DNA of 64,000 nucleotides. Origin: Verrucomicrobiota bacterium (GTDB taxonomy: Bacteria > Verrucomicrobiota > Verrucomicrobiia > Limisphaerales > J093). The notes beneath the pieces were generated by a model that had not been told where the DNA came from, ran no database searches, and worked only from the letters and a program-made list of their open reading frames with translations. A program made the position numbers and the translations under genes. The stretch is from contig JAKLFY010000020.1 of NCBI GenBank assembly GCA_022710935.1, forward strand, positions 20,009-84,008. The letters are read 5' to 3'. This document shows, one piece after another, positions 43,901-51,918 of this stretch; the stretch's first letter is position 1, and the number at the start of each line of letters is the position of its first letter.

Positions 43901-44513
43901 ACGGATCGGGAGAGGCTGGGAGATCGTGGTTTCCCAGTCCCACATACACCGGGTATTTCACCTTCACCGGCCACGGGAGTAGGCCGTCGTGTTCGAAGGC
44001 GGATGTGAAGTGGTTGAATTCCTTGAAGTCCCAATAATTGCTCTTGTCCTGCGTCAGATCGCCAACGACCACCACACCAAGGGGTTCGGCGAGCCGATTC
44101 GCTGCCGAGATCCCATTGATGCCGTTGACCAGATCGTCCAACGTCTGGAGCTTCTTGTCGAGACCCTCGTAGATCTGTGGGTCTGCAACTACAAGGAACG
44201 TCACGTCTCGCCGGTAGTCGCCCGCGGCACGGGCGCTGAACGCCGGGCAAATGCTCAAGAGGACGGGCAGGGTGACCAACGACAATGCGAGGCCCGCCCA
44301 TCGGTGAGCGAATCCTGGTGGTCGTGCTGGAGAATTCGCTTGCTGCCGACAACGCTCGCCTACGGTCGGGGGCACGGATGTGTGGGAAGACTCTTCAGGT
44401 TCCGTGGCCGGAGGGGCATCGCTCAAGCCAGATAGGCGAAGGGTCGAAGGTCGCCCTGGGAAGCAGTTGCGGAGCCGACGGACACGGCCAAGGAGATGGT
44501 GATGTGGCTTCAT
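40992..44513 (-). CDS. Giant secreted metallophosphoesterase with VCBS/FG-GAP-like repeats and thrombospondin-3-like Ca-binding repeats
   Basis: 1173 residues. After a long basic N-terminus and a hydrophobic export segment (WAGLALSLVTLPVLLSICPA), residues about 100-400 form a calcineurin-like phosphoesterase: VADPQIY, GDLTQD, GLGNHDLP, VFQHLPLD and FAGHQHP supply the two-metal ligands. About 560-960 contain six or more VCBS/FG-GAP-type units, each with xLADVNGDGRDDIVGFxxxG. About 965-1090 hold thrombospondin-3-like units (DTDGDGIPDGWE, DTDDDGLPDRWEV, DTDGDGVPDGWEV). The end is the shared C-terminal domain (LLLSWRSVDGKRYTIYYTD to CRFYQLQLDP). The repeats bind Ca2+ and likely extend the enzyme from the surface. 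The substrate is unknown. Confidence 0.9.
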   Translation of the reverse strand: MKPHHHLLGRVRRLRNCFPGRPSTLRLSGLSDAPPATEPEESSHTSVPPTVGERCRQQANSPARPPGFAHRWAGLALSLVTLPVLLSICPAFSARAAGDYRRDVTFLVVADPQIYEGLDKKLQTLDDLVNGINGISAANRLAEPLGVVVVGDLTQDKSNYWDFKEFNHFTSAFEHDGLLPWPVKVKYPVYVGLGNHDLPASPDPYWEMLYKTGRKRAWEYIEKRHRGDSAPVPVSSFDDGSKAYSWDWGIFHCVQLHRYGGDQGGVMVGTNWVDWDWPSSLPWLETDLEKAARKYAEVRRPVLVFQHLPLDVEDWLGFTTERRTDLINTLSPYNVVGFFAGHQHPAATRLVSWEFSASDLVELPTLAEKLLQRRRAVDRWLFAELSHTKTNMLETCRPGKTPTDEERDGLVTNLVPDLNQVLSGPLIYDSARFEGIALSPETSTLLSQGLAAVALKHLNRRLLEDAYPLMLARKPNLPGVPLVTACYPRRGFGGTKTHADKYYYDPRFTVARCTDERLIVQYTADGQSLLDVAVTNHTIYSPAPPVLREFCASSNWTAAMARHLADVNGDGRDDVIGFKDDGCYVAFARETEDEGEPFEPPRLVLRQFDGQWLDPECPVLLGDVDANGRTDIVGFGYASVVVALAKGAGDFSKDQPFRDPVAKVPAFRFYTYGAGWRAGVHLRTLADVDGDGRDDIVGIGASGDNSGLRVAFAKVNPGADFPFSDPVSWAHYRNWNQAEYPVVLANVDGKLGKDIVGFGYDGVEVCLSTGKRDANAVTWTAPIRMYAFKDGWRVGSHPRVLADVNGDKCADIVGFGDGGVAVALATGNRNAPFEDRGLVLGTFGYDAGGWRVGEHLRLVTDINGDGRADLVGFAGAGVVVATAKRAGAPASDPVFDTPVQIINAYGSLSQGWQVGKHPRALADVNKDGVKEIVGFGDFGVLVTRLEECGNDTDGDGIPDGWEIRYGMKPAVSGDQQGDLDHDGLSALREYQEGTNPLKSDTDDDGLPDRWEVDMGLDADRSNPYGDPDRDGLTNTEEYLQGTHPQQADTDGDGVPDGWEVAHQLDPKLDDGGGDADGDSVTNASEYECGTDPRDAGSVLKFDSVARASDGKGLLLSWRSVDGKRYTIYYTDAPHSLAWTTLCRRVTATGSLTSVTDTSPPRHGCRFYQLQLDP

Positions 44514-45072
44514 AGTCCAGATCAGTCATAAGTGTGCTTTCACAGGCTTACTTGGCGGAAATTGCGGGGGAGTTGCGCGGATTCTTGAAGAATCTTTTGG
44601 CGCTTCCGTGTCGCGAAGAAATCGGCCGTGCTCTGCCGCGGGGAAGGAGGGTTGGGTATAACGGCAGGTTGTCGTGGTGCCAGCGGTGGCGAGCTCGCGA
44701 AGTCCCGCATTGCGGGAGAGTACGCGCGGTTTACCGCCGCTTTCCGAACACGGTGAGCGATGACGTCTCACGCAAAGCGGTGCTGAAGCACGCGCACTCC
44801 AGACGCTTCGCGATGTCCGAAGCGTTCGTGCCCCAGCAGCTCTGTGCAACGTTCGCATCGCAGCCGCGCTTAGGTTGACGCGCAGGCGCGGACGCGGGAC
44901 TGGACGCGGCCCAACGCGTTCGTGCCCAAGCAACTCCAATGAACCGCCCCAGCACTCTGTTCTTCGCGCTCTCCGTGTCTCTGCGGTTCAATTCCGGGTC
45001 GGGAACAAACATCGGCCGGAATCACCCACGGGGATACACCCGGCGCAGCGCGGCAAAGCCACAACCGAGGGC
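44514..45072. other. Intergenic stretch with several repeat elements, no gene
   Basis: 559 bases between two minus-strand genes. GCGTTCGTGCCCmAGCArCTC occurs twice in direct orientation (44825-44845 and 44921-44941). On the minus strand both copies continue similarly for about 65 bases (reading CxGTNA...RLECACFST and GTNALGRVQSRVRACAST). Then come a CTCTGTTCTTCGCGCTCTCC word-repeat (44953-44995) and REP-like copy 2 (45046-45066), four bases past the kinase stop side. No open frame has family similarity. Confidence 0.5.
45046..45066. repeat. REP-like hairpin element, copy 2
   Basis: The reverse complement reads GGTTGTGGCTTTGCCGCGCTG, differing by one base from the copy at 52131-52155. It folds as GTGGC-TTT-GCCGC with one G-U pair. 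It sits just downstream of the kinase gene's stop codon (45073). Confidence 0.6.
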
Positions 45073-48000
45073 TCAATGCGAGGCCGTTGTCTTGCGCAAC
45101 GACGGCGCCGACCACACGCGGAGCGAATCCAGGCTGACGGAGACCAGGCGCTGGCCGTCCGGGAGAAAGGCGAGGCCTCGGATCGGCTTGGGGTCGCCTC
45201 TGAGGCGACCGACCTGCTGATGCGTCGCCGTGTCCCAAATGGTGATGGTGCCGTCATCGCCTCCCCCGAGGAGACGGTCGCCGCGGGGCGACCAAGCCAC
45301 GGACGTGAAGACCGTCAACTGGCCGCTCAGATCGCAAAGGCGCGCACCGGTGGCCACATCCCAAAGGCAGACCGACGCGTCCTCGCCCGCCGTCGCCAGG
45401 TAACGCTCATCGGGCGAGAAGGCCAAGTCGAGAATGCGGTGCCGGGGTTTGCTCAGGATACGTACGGGGGTCGCCTGGGGCAGCTTCCAGAGTCCGACCG
45501 ACAGTCCCCAAGTCCAGCCCTCGTCCAACCGGATCGCCATCCAGGTCTGGCGAGGAGAGAATCTCAACAGCCCAGAGCGACCGGGAATGCCCGTCAGCGT
45601 GTGCCGCAGCCGGCCAGACCCGACTTCCCAGACAAGCGCTTGGCCTTCGCCAAAGAAGCCGGTGGCCGCCAGGGCCGCTCCATCCGGGGAGAAGGCCAGA
45701 CCCGCCGGCCAGGTTCGCAGGCCCCGAAACTCGACGCTTTCCCGCAGGGACGGGACATCGAAGGTGGTTAGCCGTGCGCCAGCTTGGCCCAGTCCGGTTT
45801 CGTTTCCATTGCCCACGGCCAGGGAGGTCCCGTGCGGCGCCAGAGCCACTTGGGTCCAGTGGTTGTTGGAATAGTTCCGGCGATGGGTATAGGGCGCGGG
45901 CCCTTCCGCCAGGCATTGAAAATCCGCGGTACGCCAGACTTGCACCCGCTCGTTGGTGGAGATCGTGGCAAGAGTCTGACCATCTTCGGCCAGGTACGCC
46001 TCGCGGGTGGCCGGCGGGAACGACCAGTGCGTCAACGCGCCGGTCCGGACCGTGGCGGACCAGACGCGGACGGTTTCGTCGCGGCTGCCGCTCGCCAGTT
46101 GGGTGCCGTCGGGCGAGACGGCCACGCACCAGACTTCATCGCGATGGCCGTGGAGCGAGTCCACCTGGTTCAGGGTGGCGACGTCGTGAACGGCGATCGT
46201 TTGATCGGCGCGCGCGAGGTAGGCGTGGCGCGAGTCGGGGGAGAACGTCACCCCGGTCACGTGCGTGTCCGCCCATTCGAGCCGCCGGATAAGCGTGAAG
46301 TCCGGGACGGACCAGAAGTCCACCCACCGGCCCAAGCCGGATGTGCCTCGGGCGACCACACTGGCGAGGATGCGACCATCCGGTGAGAAGAGCATGCTGC
46401 CTTGGCGGTAGGCGCCCCCTGGCCCCGGCAGCCGCGCGGCCTCGACGCCGGTCTCCAATTCATACACGACGACCACCGGCTCGGGGCGGGACTGGACCGC
46501 GGCGTAGCGAGCGTCGGGTGAAAGCACAAGGCTCCGTCCGTTCACCGCCGGCCACGAGGTGATCGTGTGAAAGTCACCCGCGTCCATCACCCGCACCGCG
46601 TAGGGGCTGTTGCCCTCGTGTCCGACCAGGAACCGCCCATCGGACGAGTACGTTATGGACTGGAACCGATTCGAGATCGTGAGGTCGGGCGCCGGCTCGC
46701 GCCACTCCGGCGCCCGATGGAACTGCAACCGGCCCTGATCCGCCACAGCGAGCGTGCGACTGTCGGGCGCGAACGCCATGACATTGACCCGCTGGACGCG
46801 CTCGATCGGCAGAGACGCGGCGAGGCGTCGCTCGCGCAGGTCCCAGATTTTCACGTTGTTGCCGAATTCATAATGGCTGGCCGAGGCCAGCCAACGTCCA
46901 TCCGGAGAGAAGGTGAGATAGTTAACCGTGTTCGAGTGGCTCCCGAGCGTGTAGAGTTCATCGCTTTGAATCTGGCCCCAAAGATAATGCCATTCCCAAC
47001 CCCGCAAGTCCTCGCCGGTTCGTTCCGAGTAACGGGGATCGTGCTTGTTGAGGAGTCGCTCGACGCGGCCGAAATTGTTTTCATCGAAGGCCTGCTGGGC
47101 CAACAACAGGTCCGAATCATACAGGCTGCGGCGCGCTGCCTGGGCTTCGCCCTCCGCCCGACGCCACTGCCAGGAGATGCCGATGAAACCAAGGAGGAGC
47201 GCCACCGCGCACGCCGCCAGAGCTCCCGCCAGGGCCGGCTTGCGTCGGCACCACCGCCACACTTTCTCCGGACGGTTGAGGGGGCGGGCCATGATTGTTT
47301 CACCCTGCAGATAGCGGCCCAAGTCCTCCGCCAGTGCGCGGGCCGAGGCATAGCGCCGGGCGGGGTCCTTTTCGAGGCACTTGAGGCAGATCGTCTCGAT
47401 GTCCCTGGGCACGCTCGGGTTGAACAACCGGGGCGAGACGGGTTCGCGATTGAGGACCTGGTCGAGCACATCGGTGACGTCCTGCGCCTGAAACGGCGGG
47501 CGACTCGTCAGCAGGTAGTAGAGGAGGCCACCCAGGCTGTACACGTCGCTCCAGAGCCCCACCTTGCCGCGGTGACCCGACGCCTGCTCGGGCGGCAGAT
47601 AGCCCGGCGTTCCCAGGATTTGGCCGGACATCGTCAGTTCCGTGTCGCTGGTCAAAACCTTGGCCAAACCGAAGTCGGTGATCATCGGCTGATCGTCCGG
47701 CCCGAGCAGGACGTTCGACGGTTTCAGATCGCGGTGCAGCACACCCTGTTGATGGGCGTAGTGAACCGCCTCCGCCAGAGTCCGTACACAGGTGGCCGCG
47801 CGCTTTGGCGAAAACGGCTCCCGGCGCACCGCGTCTTGCAGGCTCGGTCCGTCCACGCAATCCATCGAGAAAAAGTGCCGGCCCTCGTGCTCGCCGATCT
47901 CATGGATGGCGACGATGTTCGGATGATGCAGCTTCGCCGCCGCCTCGGCTTCCGTCCGGAAGCGCTGGACAAACTTCGGCCCGGCGAACTCCCCGGCGAG

Positions 48001-48258
48001 AATCATCTTGAGCGCCACTGTCCGGTTCAGGCTGATCTGCCGGGCTTTGTACACGACGCCCATCCCGCCGCGGGCGATCTCCTCTCCCAACTCGTAATCG
48101 CCCATTCGCACCGGGGCCAGCGGGAGAGCCGGTTGGCCTGTCGGAGCCCAGGGCGAGGCCTCGAGCGCCCCCGCGAACTCGCACACCGGGCAGATTCCGG
48201 CCCGGCTATCTCTGGGGAGCTGCTTTCCGCAAGTCGAGCATCGTGCTTCGGCGGTCAT
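45073..48258 (-). CDS. Transmembrane Ser/Thr protein kinase with WD40 sensor domain
   Basis: 1061 residues. A short zinc-ribbon-like N-terminus (CSTCGKQLPRDSRAGICPVC) precedes the kinase domain, about 52-325, with GGMGVVYKA, VALKMI (Lys), HRDLKPSNVLL and ITDFGLAK all intact. A TM helix (PALAGALAACAVALLLGFIG) follows near 345-365, then about 650 residues of WD40 beta-propeller repeats (YLTFSPDGRWLASASHYEFG, VAVSPDGTQLASGSRDETVR, LAFSPDERYLATAGEDASVC), probably outside the membrane. This is the standard planctomycete/verrucomicrobial kinase type. The gene lies 220 bases downstream of an ECF sigma factor on the same strand; such pairs form an ECF-STK regulatory unit in which the kinase phosphorylates the sigma factor. 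The phosphorylation link here is inference. Confidence 0.95.
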   Translation of the reverse strand: MTAEARCSTCGKQLPRDSRAGICPVCEFAGALEASPWAPTGQPALPLAPVRMGDYELGEEIARGGMGVVYKARQISLNRTVALKMILAGEFAGPKFVQRFRTEAEAAAKLHHPNIVAIHEIGEHEGRHFFSMDCVDGPSLQDAVRREPFSPKRAATCVRTLAEAVHYAHQQGVLHRDLKPSNVLLGPDDQPMITDFGLAKVLTSDTELTMSGQILGTPGYLPPEQASGHRGKVGLWSDVYSLGGLLYYLLTSRPPFQAQDVTDVLDQVLNREPVSPRLFNPSVPRDIETICLKCLEKDPARRYASARALAEDLGRYLQGETIMARPLNRPEKVWRWCRRKPALAGALAACAVALLLGFIGISWQWRRAEGEAQAARRSLYDSDLLLAQQAFDENNFGRVERLLNKHDPRYSERTGEDLRGWEWHYLWGQIQSDELYTLGSHSNTVNYLTFSPDGRWLASASHYEFGNNVKIWDLRERRLAASLPIERVQRVNVMAFAPDSRTLAVADQGRLQFHRAPEWREPAPDLTISNRFQSITYSSDGRFLVGHEGNSPYAVRVMDAGDFHTITSWPAVNGRSLVLSPDARYAAVQSRPEPVVVVYELETGVEAARLPGPGGAYRQGSMLFSPDGRILASVVARGTSGLGRWVDFWSVPDFTLIRRLEWADTHVTGVTFSPDSRHAYLARADQTIAVHDVATLNQVDSLHGHRDEVWCVAVSPDGTQLASGSRDETVRVWSATVRTGALTHWSFPPATREAYLAEDGQTLATISTNERVQVWRTADFQCLAEGPAPYTHRRNYSNNHWTQVALAPHGTSLAVGNGNETGLGQAGARLTTFDVPSLRESVEFRGLRTWPAGLAFSPDGAALAATGFFGEGQALVWEVGSGRLRHTLTGIPGRSGLLRFSPRQTWMAIRLDEGWTWGLSVGLWKLPQATPVRILSKPRHRILDLAFSPDERYLATAGEDASVCLWDVATGARLCDLSGQLTVFTSVAWSPRGDRLLGGGDDGTITIWDTATHQQVGRLRGDPKPIRGLAFLPDGQRLVSVSLDSLRVWSAPSLRKTTASH

Positions 48259-48372
48259 AGGCGGTGACGGATGGTACGCTGCCTTCCGTTATACAGTTAG
48301 CGAAGAAGTCCCGCCGGTTGCAGGGAATCGGCCATGAAACCCGTTTCGAAGGGGCCCTCTGAAAGATGCGGT

Positions 48373-48426
48373 TCATGGAGAGTCTTGACATTCAACAGCT
48401 TAATGCGCACGGGGACCATGAACCGG
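48373..48426. repeat. 54-bp dispersed repeat (MESLDxQQLNA element), copy 2
   Basis: Matches 22229-22282 with 7 differences in 54 bases by my count. It begins TCATGGAGAGTCTTGACATT and ends ATGAACCGG. Here it sits between the sigma-factor gene and the kinase gene, about 115 bases upstream of the kinase start. Confidence 0.75.
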
Positions 48427-48430
48427 AAAC

Positions 48431-48458
48431 GTTCAACGCTCAACGTTCAACGCTCAAC
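48431..48458. repeat. GTTGARCGTT-type tandem repeat, copy 2
   Basis: Two perfect 14-base units GTTCAACGCTCAAC in tandem (reverse complement GTTGAGCGTTGAAC). A degenerate version is at 31731-31770. It lies directly beside the 54-bp element. Confidence 0.8.
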
Positions 48459-48478
48459 CAGAAGGTTCATGAGAAGGT

Positions 48479-49249
48479 TCAACCACGGCTGAGCACCTGC
48501 AGCAGGTGCCGAATCTCGTCATCGACCTCGCTCGCATTGCTGACGGTCTGGGCCACCTCTTGCCGGAGGATCTCGCGGTAGCGGGCGCGCAGGCGGAACA
48601 GGGCCGACTTGAGGGCGGACTCGGTGAGGTTGAGCGAGGCGGCCAGGGCCGCGCAGGACGCCGCCCCGGTTCCGGCGTCCTGGGCAGCCCGGAGGTGCTC
48701 GAACAGCGCGAGTTTTTCCGCAGCCTGACATTCCTCGCGCAAACGGTCCCAGGCTTGTTCGAGAAGGGTCAGCGCCCAGCGACGGTCGTAAACCTCGTCG
48801 GGCGCCAATCCCTCAGCCATTTCGGCGGCGTAGCGCTCGGCGGCCTTTTCGTCGTCAAGGCAGATGATCAGGTTCTGCCCGCCTCGTTTTTGCGCGTGGG
48901 CCTTCCGGGCCTCGCCGCTGGCGAATCTCTTGAGGCAGATCAAGAGGAAGGAGCGGAACCGCCCTTTGGCGGGGTCGGCCGTCGCGAGCCAGTCCTGCTC
49001 GATGAGTTTCGCAAAGAAAGACTGGATGAGGTCTTCGGCATCCGCATCCTGGTGGCCCGAGCGGCGGAGAAAGGCGTAGAGCGGATACCAGTAAGTGCGG
49101 CACAACTGGTCCAGCGCGGCCCGCGCGCCGGGCGCCGAGTCGTGGCCTGCGTTCAGCACCATGCTCCACTGGGTGCTGAGGAACTGCATGGTCCCGCCGC
49201 CTCTCGGCCCAGCATCCTGGCTGCGGTCGTTCCTGACGTCTTCGTTCAT
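48479..49249 (-). CDS. ECF-type RNA polymerase sigma factor (kinase-linked group)
   Basis: 256 residues. Region 2 is visible as LDQLCRTYWYPLYAFLRRSG and DAEDLIQSFFAKLI, and region 4 as AALAASLNLTESALKSALFR LRARYREIL. The long linker and the opening FLSTQWSMVLNAG are typical of the large planctomycete/verrucomicrobial ECF groups encoded next to Ser/Thr kinases. No anti-sigma gene is present; the kinase at 45073-48258 is the likely regulator. An in-frame Met (MQFLST) 20 residues in is a possible alternative start. The 3' end lies next to repeat elements. Confidence 0.92.
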   Translation of the reverse strand: MNEDVRNDRSQDAGPRGGGTMQFLSTQWSMVLNAGHDSAPGARAALDQLCRTYWYPLYAFLRRSGHQDADAEDLIQSFFAKLIEQDWLATADPAKGRFRSFLLICLKRFASGEARKAHAQKRGGQNLIICLDDEKAAERYAAEMAEGLAPDEVYDRRWALTLLEQAWDRLREECQAAEKLALFEHLRAAQDAGTGAASCAALAASLNLTESALKSALFRLRARYREILRQEVAQTVSNASEVDDEIRHLLQVLSRG

Positions 49250-49406
49250 CCCCTGAAAGGTCCAGCCGCCACGCCATGCGGAAAGGCTGGAACACTCCCT
49301 TGAACAGGCGGCGCGGTTAGTCGTCCACGTCCTTGGCTCACGGGAATGTGGGTTTTCACGGCGGCGCGGACTTTGCCGGTTCTGAGAGTTCAGCGCAAGG
49401 ATTAGC

Positions 49407-49459
49407 GAGGCTTCGCCTGGGTTGTCGCTGCAGGCTTGGCGAGGAGGCGGCGAAGCCTC
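49407..49459 (+). promoter_or_regulatory. 11-bp hairpin in the leader of the glycosidase-like gene
   Basis: GAGGCTTCGCC at 49407-49417 pairs perfectly with GGCGAAGCCTC at 49449-49459, with a 31-base loop, ending 14 bases before the ATG. The first arm also matches the first 14 bases of the 153-bp repeat (GCGAGGCTTCGCCT). It could limit translation or be a truncated repeat copy. Confidence 0.45.
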
Positions 49460-49473
49460 ACACTCCTCCGCGC

Positions 49474-51918
49474 ATGAAGATCGCTCCTTTTCTCTATGTG
49501 ACCTTGGCGACCCTCTTCGAGCTTGGTCTTGCCGCCGCCGAGCCGGTTCGACTGCAGACCGACCACCTCGCCTTGTCTGTAGACGATCGGGGGTGGCTCA
49601 TCGCGCTGGCCGACCGCGCGTCGGGCACGAACTATCTCGCCGCCGGGCAGCCGGCGCCGTTGCTGCAAGTTCGTGTGGCAGGGGTATTCGCGATGCCGGA
49701 CGCCATGACGTGGGACGCGTCGTCGGGGCGGATGAAGTTGCGTTTTCGGGGGGCGGGCATGACGGCCACCTTGCAGACCAGGAGCCGCCCGACGCACGTG
49801 GCGTTCGAGTTGGTGGCAATCGAGCCTGGCGATCGTGCCGAGTTGGTGTTGTGGGGGCCCTACCCGACGACCATCGGGGCCGTGGTGGGCGAAACCGTCG
49901 GCGTGGTGCGCAATCCGGTGTATGCGCTTGGCATACAGGCCTTGAACATCAAGACATTGGGCGGCTATCCGAATTCCGAAGACGATGTCATGCCGATGTA
50001 CAATCTGTTCGCGGGAGCCGACTTCAGCGACATCGCCACCGAGCATCGGGACAAGGACCTGTTCCGGGGCGACACGGCCAAGCCCACTGAGTTCGGCAGC
50101 GTTTTGCAGGCGTTTTGTCGCGACCGACGCATCGAGCGGGTGATTGAGAACTGGGGTCACAGCCGGTACGTGGCTCCCGCCTACGACGATGGCGGGGTGA
50201 TGGGCAGCCGGATTGCGCTGTTCGGTTGTCCCACGGCGGATGCGTTGGCGACGCTCGAGCGGATCGAGCTGGACGAGGGACTGCCGCACCCGGTCATCGA
50301 CGGCGTCTGGGGCAAACGTTCGCCCACGGCGACTGCGTCGTATTTGATCGTGGACTTCGGCGAGGAGACAGTGGACCAGGCACTCGAGTTGACCCGCAAG
50401 TCGGGCCTACGGTATCTCTACCACGGCGGGCCGTTCCGAACCTGGGGCCACTTCGAACTTCACACCAACCAGTTTCCGGACGGCTGGCAGAGCATGAAAC
50501 GCTGCGTCGATCGTGCCCGGCAGCAGGGCGTCAGCCTGGGTGTGCACACCCTGTCCAATTTCATCACGCCGAACGACCATTACGTCACGCCCGTGCCCGA
50601 CGAGCGCCTCGCGCGGGTCGGGACCTCGGTTCTGACGGATGCGATCGGCGCGGAGGACAAGGAGATGGGGGTCGAGGATGCCGGCTGGTTCAACCAGATG
50701 GGGAACAACACGTTGAAGACCGTGATGATCGGCCAGGAACTGATCCGTTACGGAGGTGTCTCGACGAATGCTCCATGGCGGTTGCTCGATTGCCAGCGGG
50801 GCGCCTGGGGAACCAAGGCCTCAGCCCACGCCGCCGGGAGCCGGATCGGGAAGCTGATGGATCATGGCTACCGCGTGTTCCTGACCGACGCCGCCTTGTC
50901 GAAGGAGGTGGCGGAGCGGTTGGCGGATCTGTTCAATGAGACCGGTCTGCTCCAGATCTCGTTTGACGGGCTCGAGGGGAATTGGTCGACGGGCATGGGC
51001 CAGTACGGGCGCACGCTCTTCACCAAGGCCTGGTACGACCGGCTGTCACCGGAACTGCAGGGACGCGTCATCAACGACGCCAGCAATCCGGGCCATTTCA
51101 ACTGGCACATTTACACGCGGATGAACTGGGGTGAGCCGTGGTACGCCGGGTTTCGCGAGAGCCAGACGCAGTACCGGCTCAAGAACCAGCGCTATTACGC
51201 GCGCAACCTGATGCCGCGCATGCTGGGCTGGTTCCAGATGGGCGCCGAGACCAGTCTCGAAGACGCCGAGTGGCTGTTGGCGCGCGCGGCCGGATTTGAC
51301 GCCGGCTTCTGCCTGGTGACCAGCCCGGGCACGGTGCGCCAGAACGGCCTGGGCGAACGGATCCTCGAAGCGATCAAGCAGTGGGAGACGGCGCGCCTGG
51401 CGGGTGCTTTTCCAGAGGAACTCAAGCCCGCGCTGCAGGACATTGCGCGGGAGTTCGAACTCGAGGCGCGCGGGGCGAAGGCGTGGCAGTTGACGCCCGT
51501 TCACTCGATGAAACTGGCGCACACGCGCCGGGAACAGCCGGGCCAACCGACATCGCTGACGAGCACATTCGACAATCCGCATGCGGGGCAGACGTTGCAG
51601 TTCATTGTGCAGGCAAGCGGCAAGACCGAGGCGGCCGGGTTGACGATCGAGATCGAAGGAACCGAGGCGCTCGTCCTGAGCGATCCAATCCAGGCCGGTC
51701 AGATCCTCGAATACACGGGCGGTGACGCGGCCGTTCTCTACGACAGGCACTGGAAGCGATTGGGCGCGGTGTCCGTGGCGGCGGATCGGCTGCGTGTCGG
51801 CCCCGGCAAGAGCGCCATTCGGATCGAGTGCCGGTTCGGCGCAGGCGAAGAGCCGGCGTTGAAATGCGAGTGGCGCACCCGCGGCGCGCCCGCATGGCAG
51901 TTCTCTTGCGAAATCTGA
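49474..51918 (+). CDS. Secreted glycoside-hydrolase-like protein of unknown family
   Basis: 814 residues from ATG 49474 with a signal peptide (APFLYVTLATLFELGLAAAE). The N-terminal ~270 residues look like a beta-sandwich (LQTDHLALSVDDRGWLIALA). The centre looks like a TIM barrel: GLRYLYHGGPFRTWGHFELH, QQGVSLGVHTLSNFITPND, LLQISFDGLEGNWSTGMGQY, with several Asp/Glu that could be catalytic. I have seen close relatives annotated only as hypothetical in Bacteroides and Verrucomicrobia. GH43 and a sugar porter follow, so a role in degrading an unusual polysaccharide is likely. The family and catalytic residues cannot be fixed from sequence alone. Confidence 0.7.
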   Translation: MKIAPFLYVTLATLFELGLAAAEPVRLQTDHLALSVDDRGWLIALADRASGTNYLAAGQPAPLLQVRVAGVFAMPDAMTWDASSGRMKLRFRGAGMTATLQTRSRPTHVAFELVAIEPGDRAELVLWGPYPTTIGAVVGETVGVVRNPVYALGIQALNIKTLGGYPNSEDDVMPMYNLFAGADFSDIATEHRDKDLFRGDTAKPTEFGSVLQAFCRDRRIERVIENWGHSRYVAPAYDDGGVMGSRIALFGCPTADALATLERIELDEGLPHPVIDGVWGKRSPTATASYLIVDFGEETVDQALELTRKSGLRYLYHGGPFRTWGHFELHTNQFPDGWQSMKRCVDRARQQGVSLGVHTLSNFITPNDHYVTPVPDERLARVGTSVLTDAIGAEDKEMGVEDAGWFNQMGNNTLKTVMIGQELIRYGGVSTNAPWRLLDCQRGAWGTKASAHAAGSRIGKLMDHGYRVFLTDAALSKEVAERLADLFNETGLLQISFDGLEGNWSTGMGQYGRTLFTKAWYDRLSPELQGRVINDASNPGHFNWHIYTRMNWGEPWYAGFRESQTQYRLKNQRYYARNLMPRMLGWFQMGAETSLEDAEWLLARAAGFDAGFCLVTSPGTVRQNGLGERILEAIKQWETARLAGAFPEELKPALQDIAREFELEARGAKAWQLTPVHSMKLAHTRREQPGQPTSLTSTFDNPHAGQTLQFIVQASGKTEAAGLTIEIEGTEALVLSDPIQAGQILEYTGGDAAVLYDRHWKRLGAVSVAADRLRVGPGKSAIRIECRFGAGEEPALKCEWRTRGAPAWQFSCEI

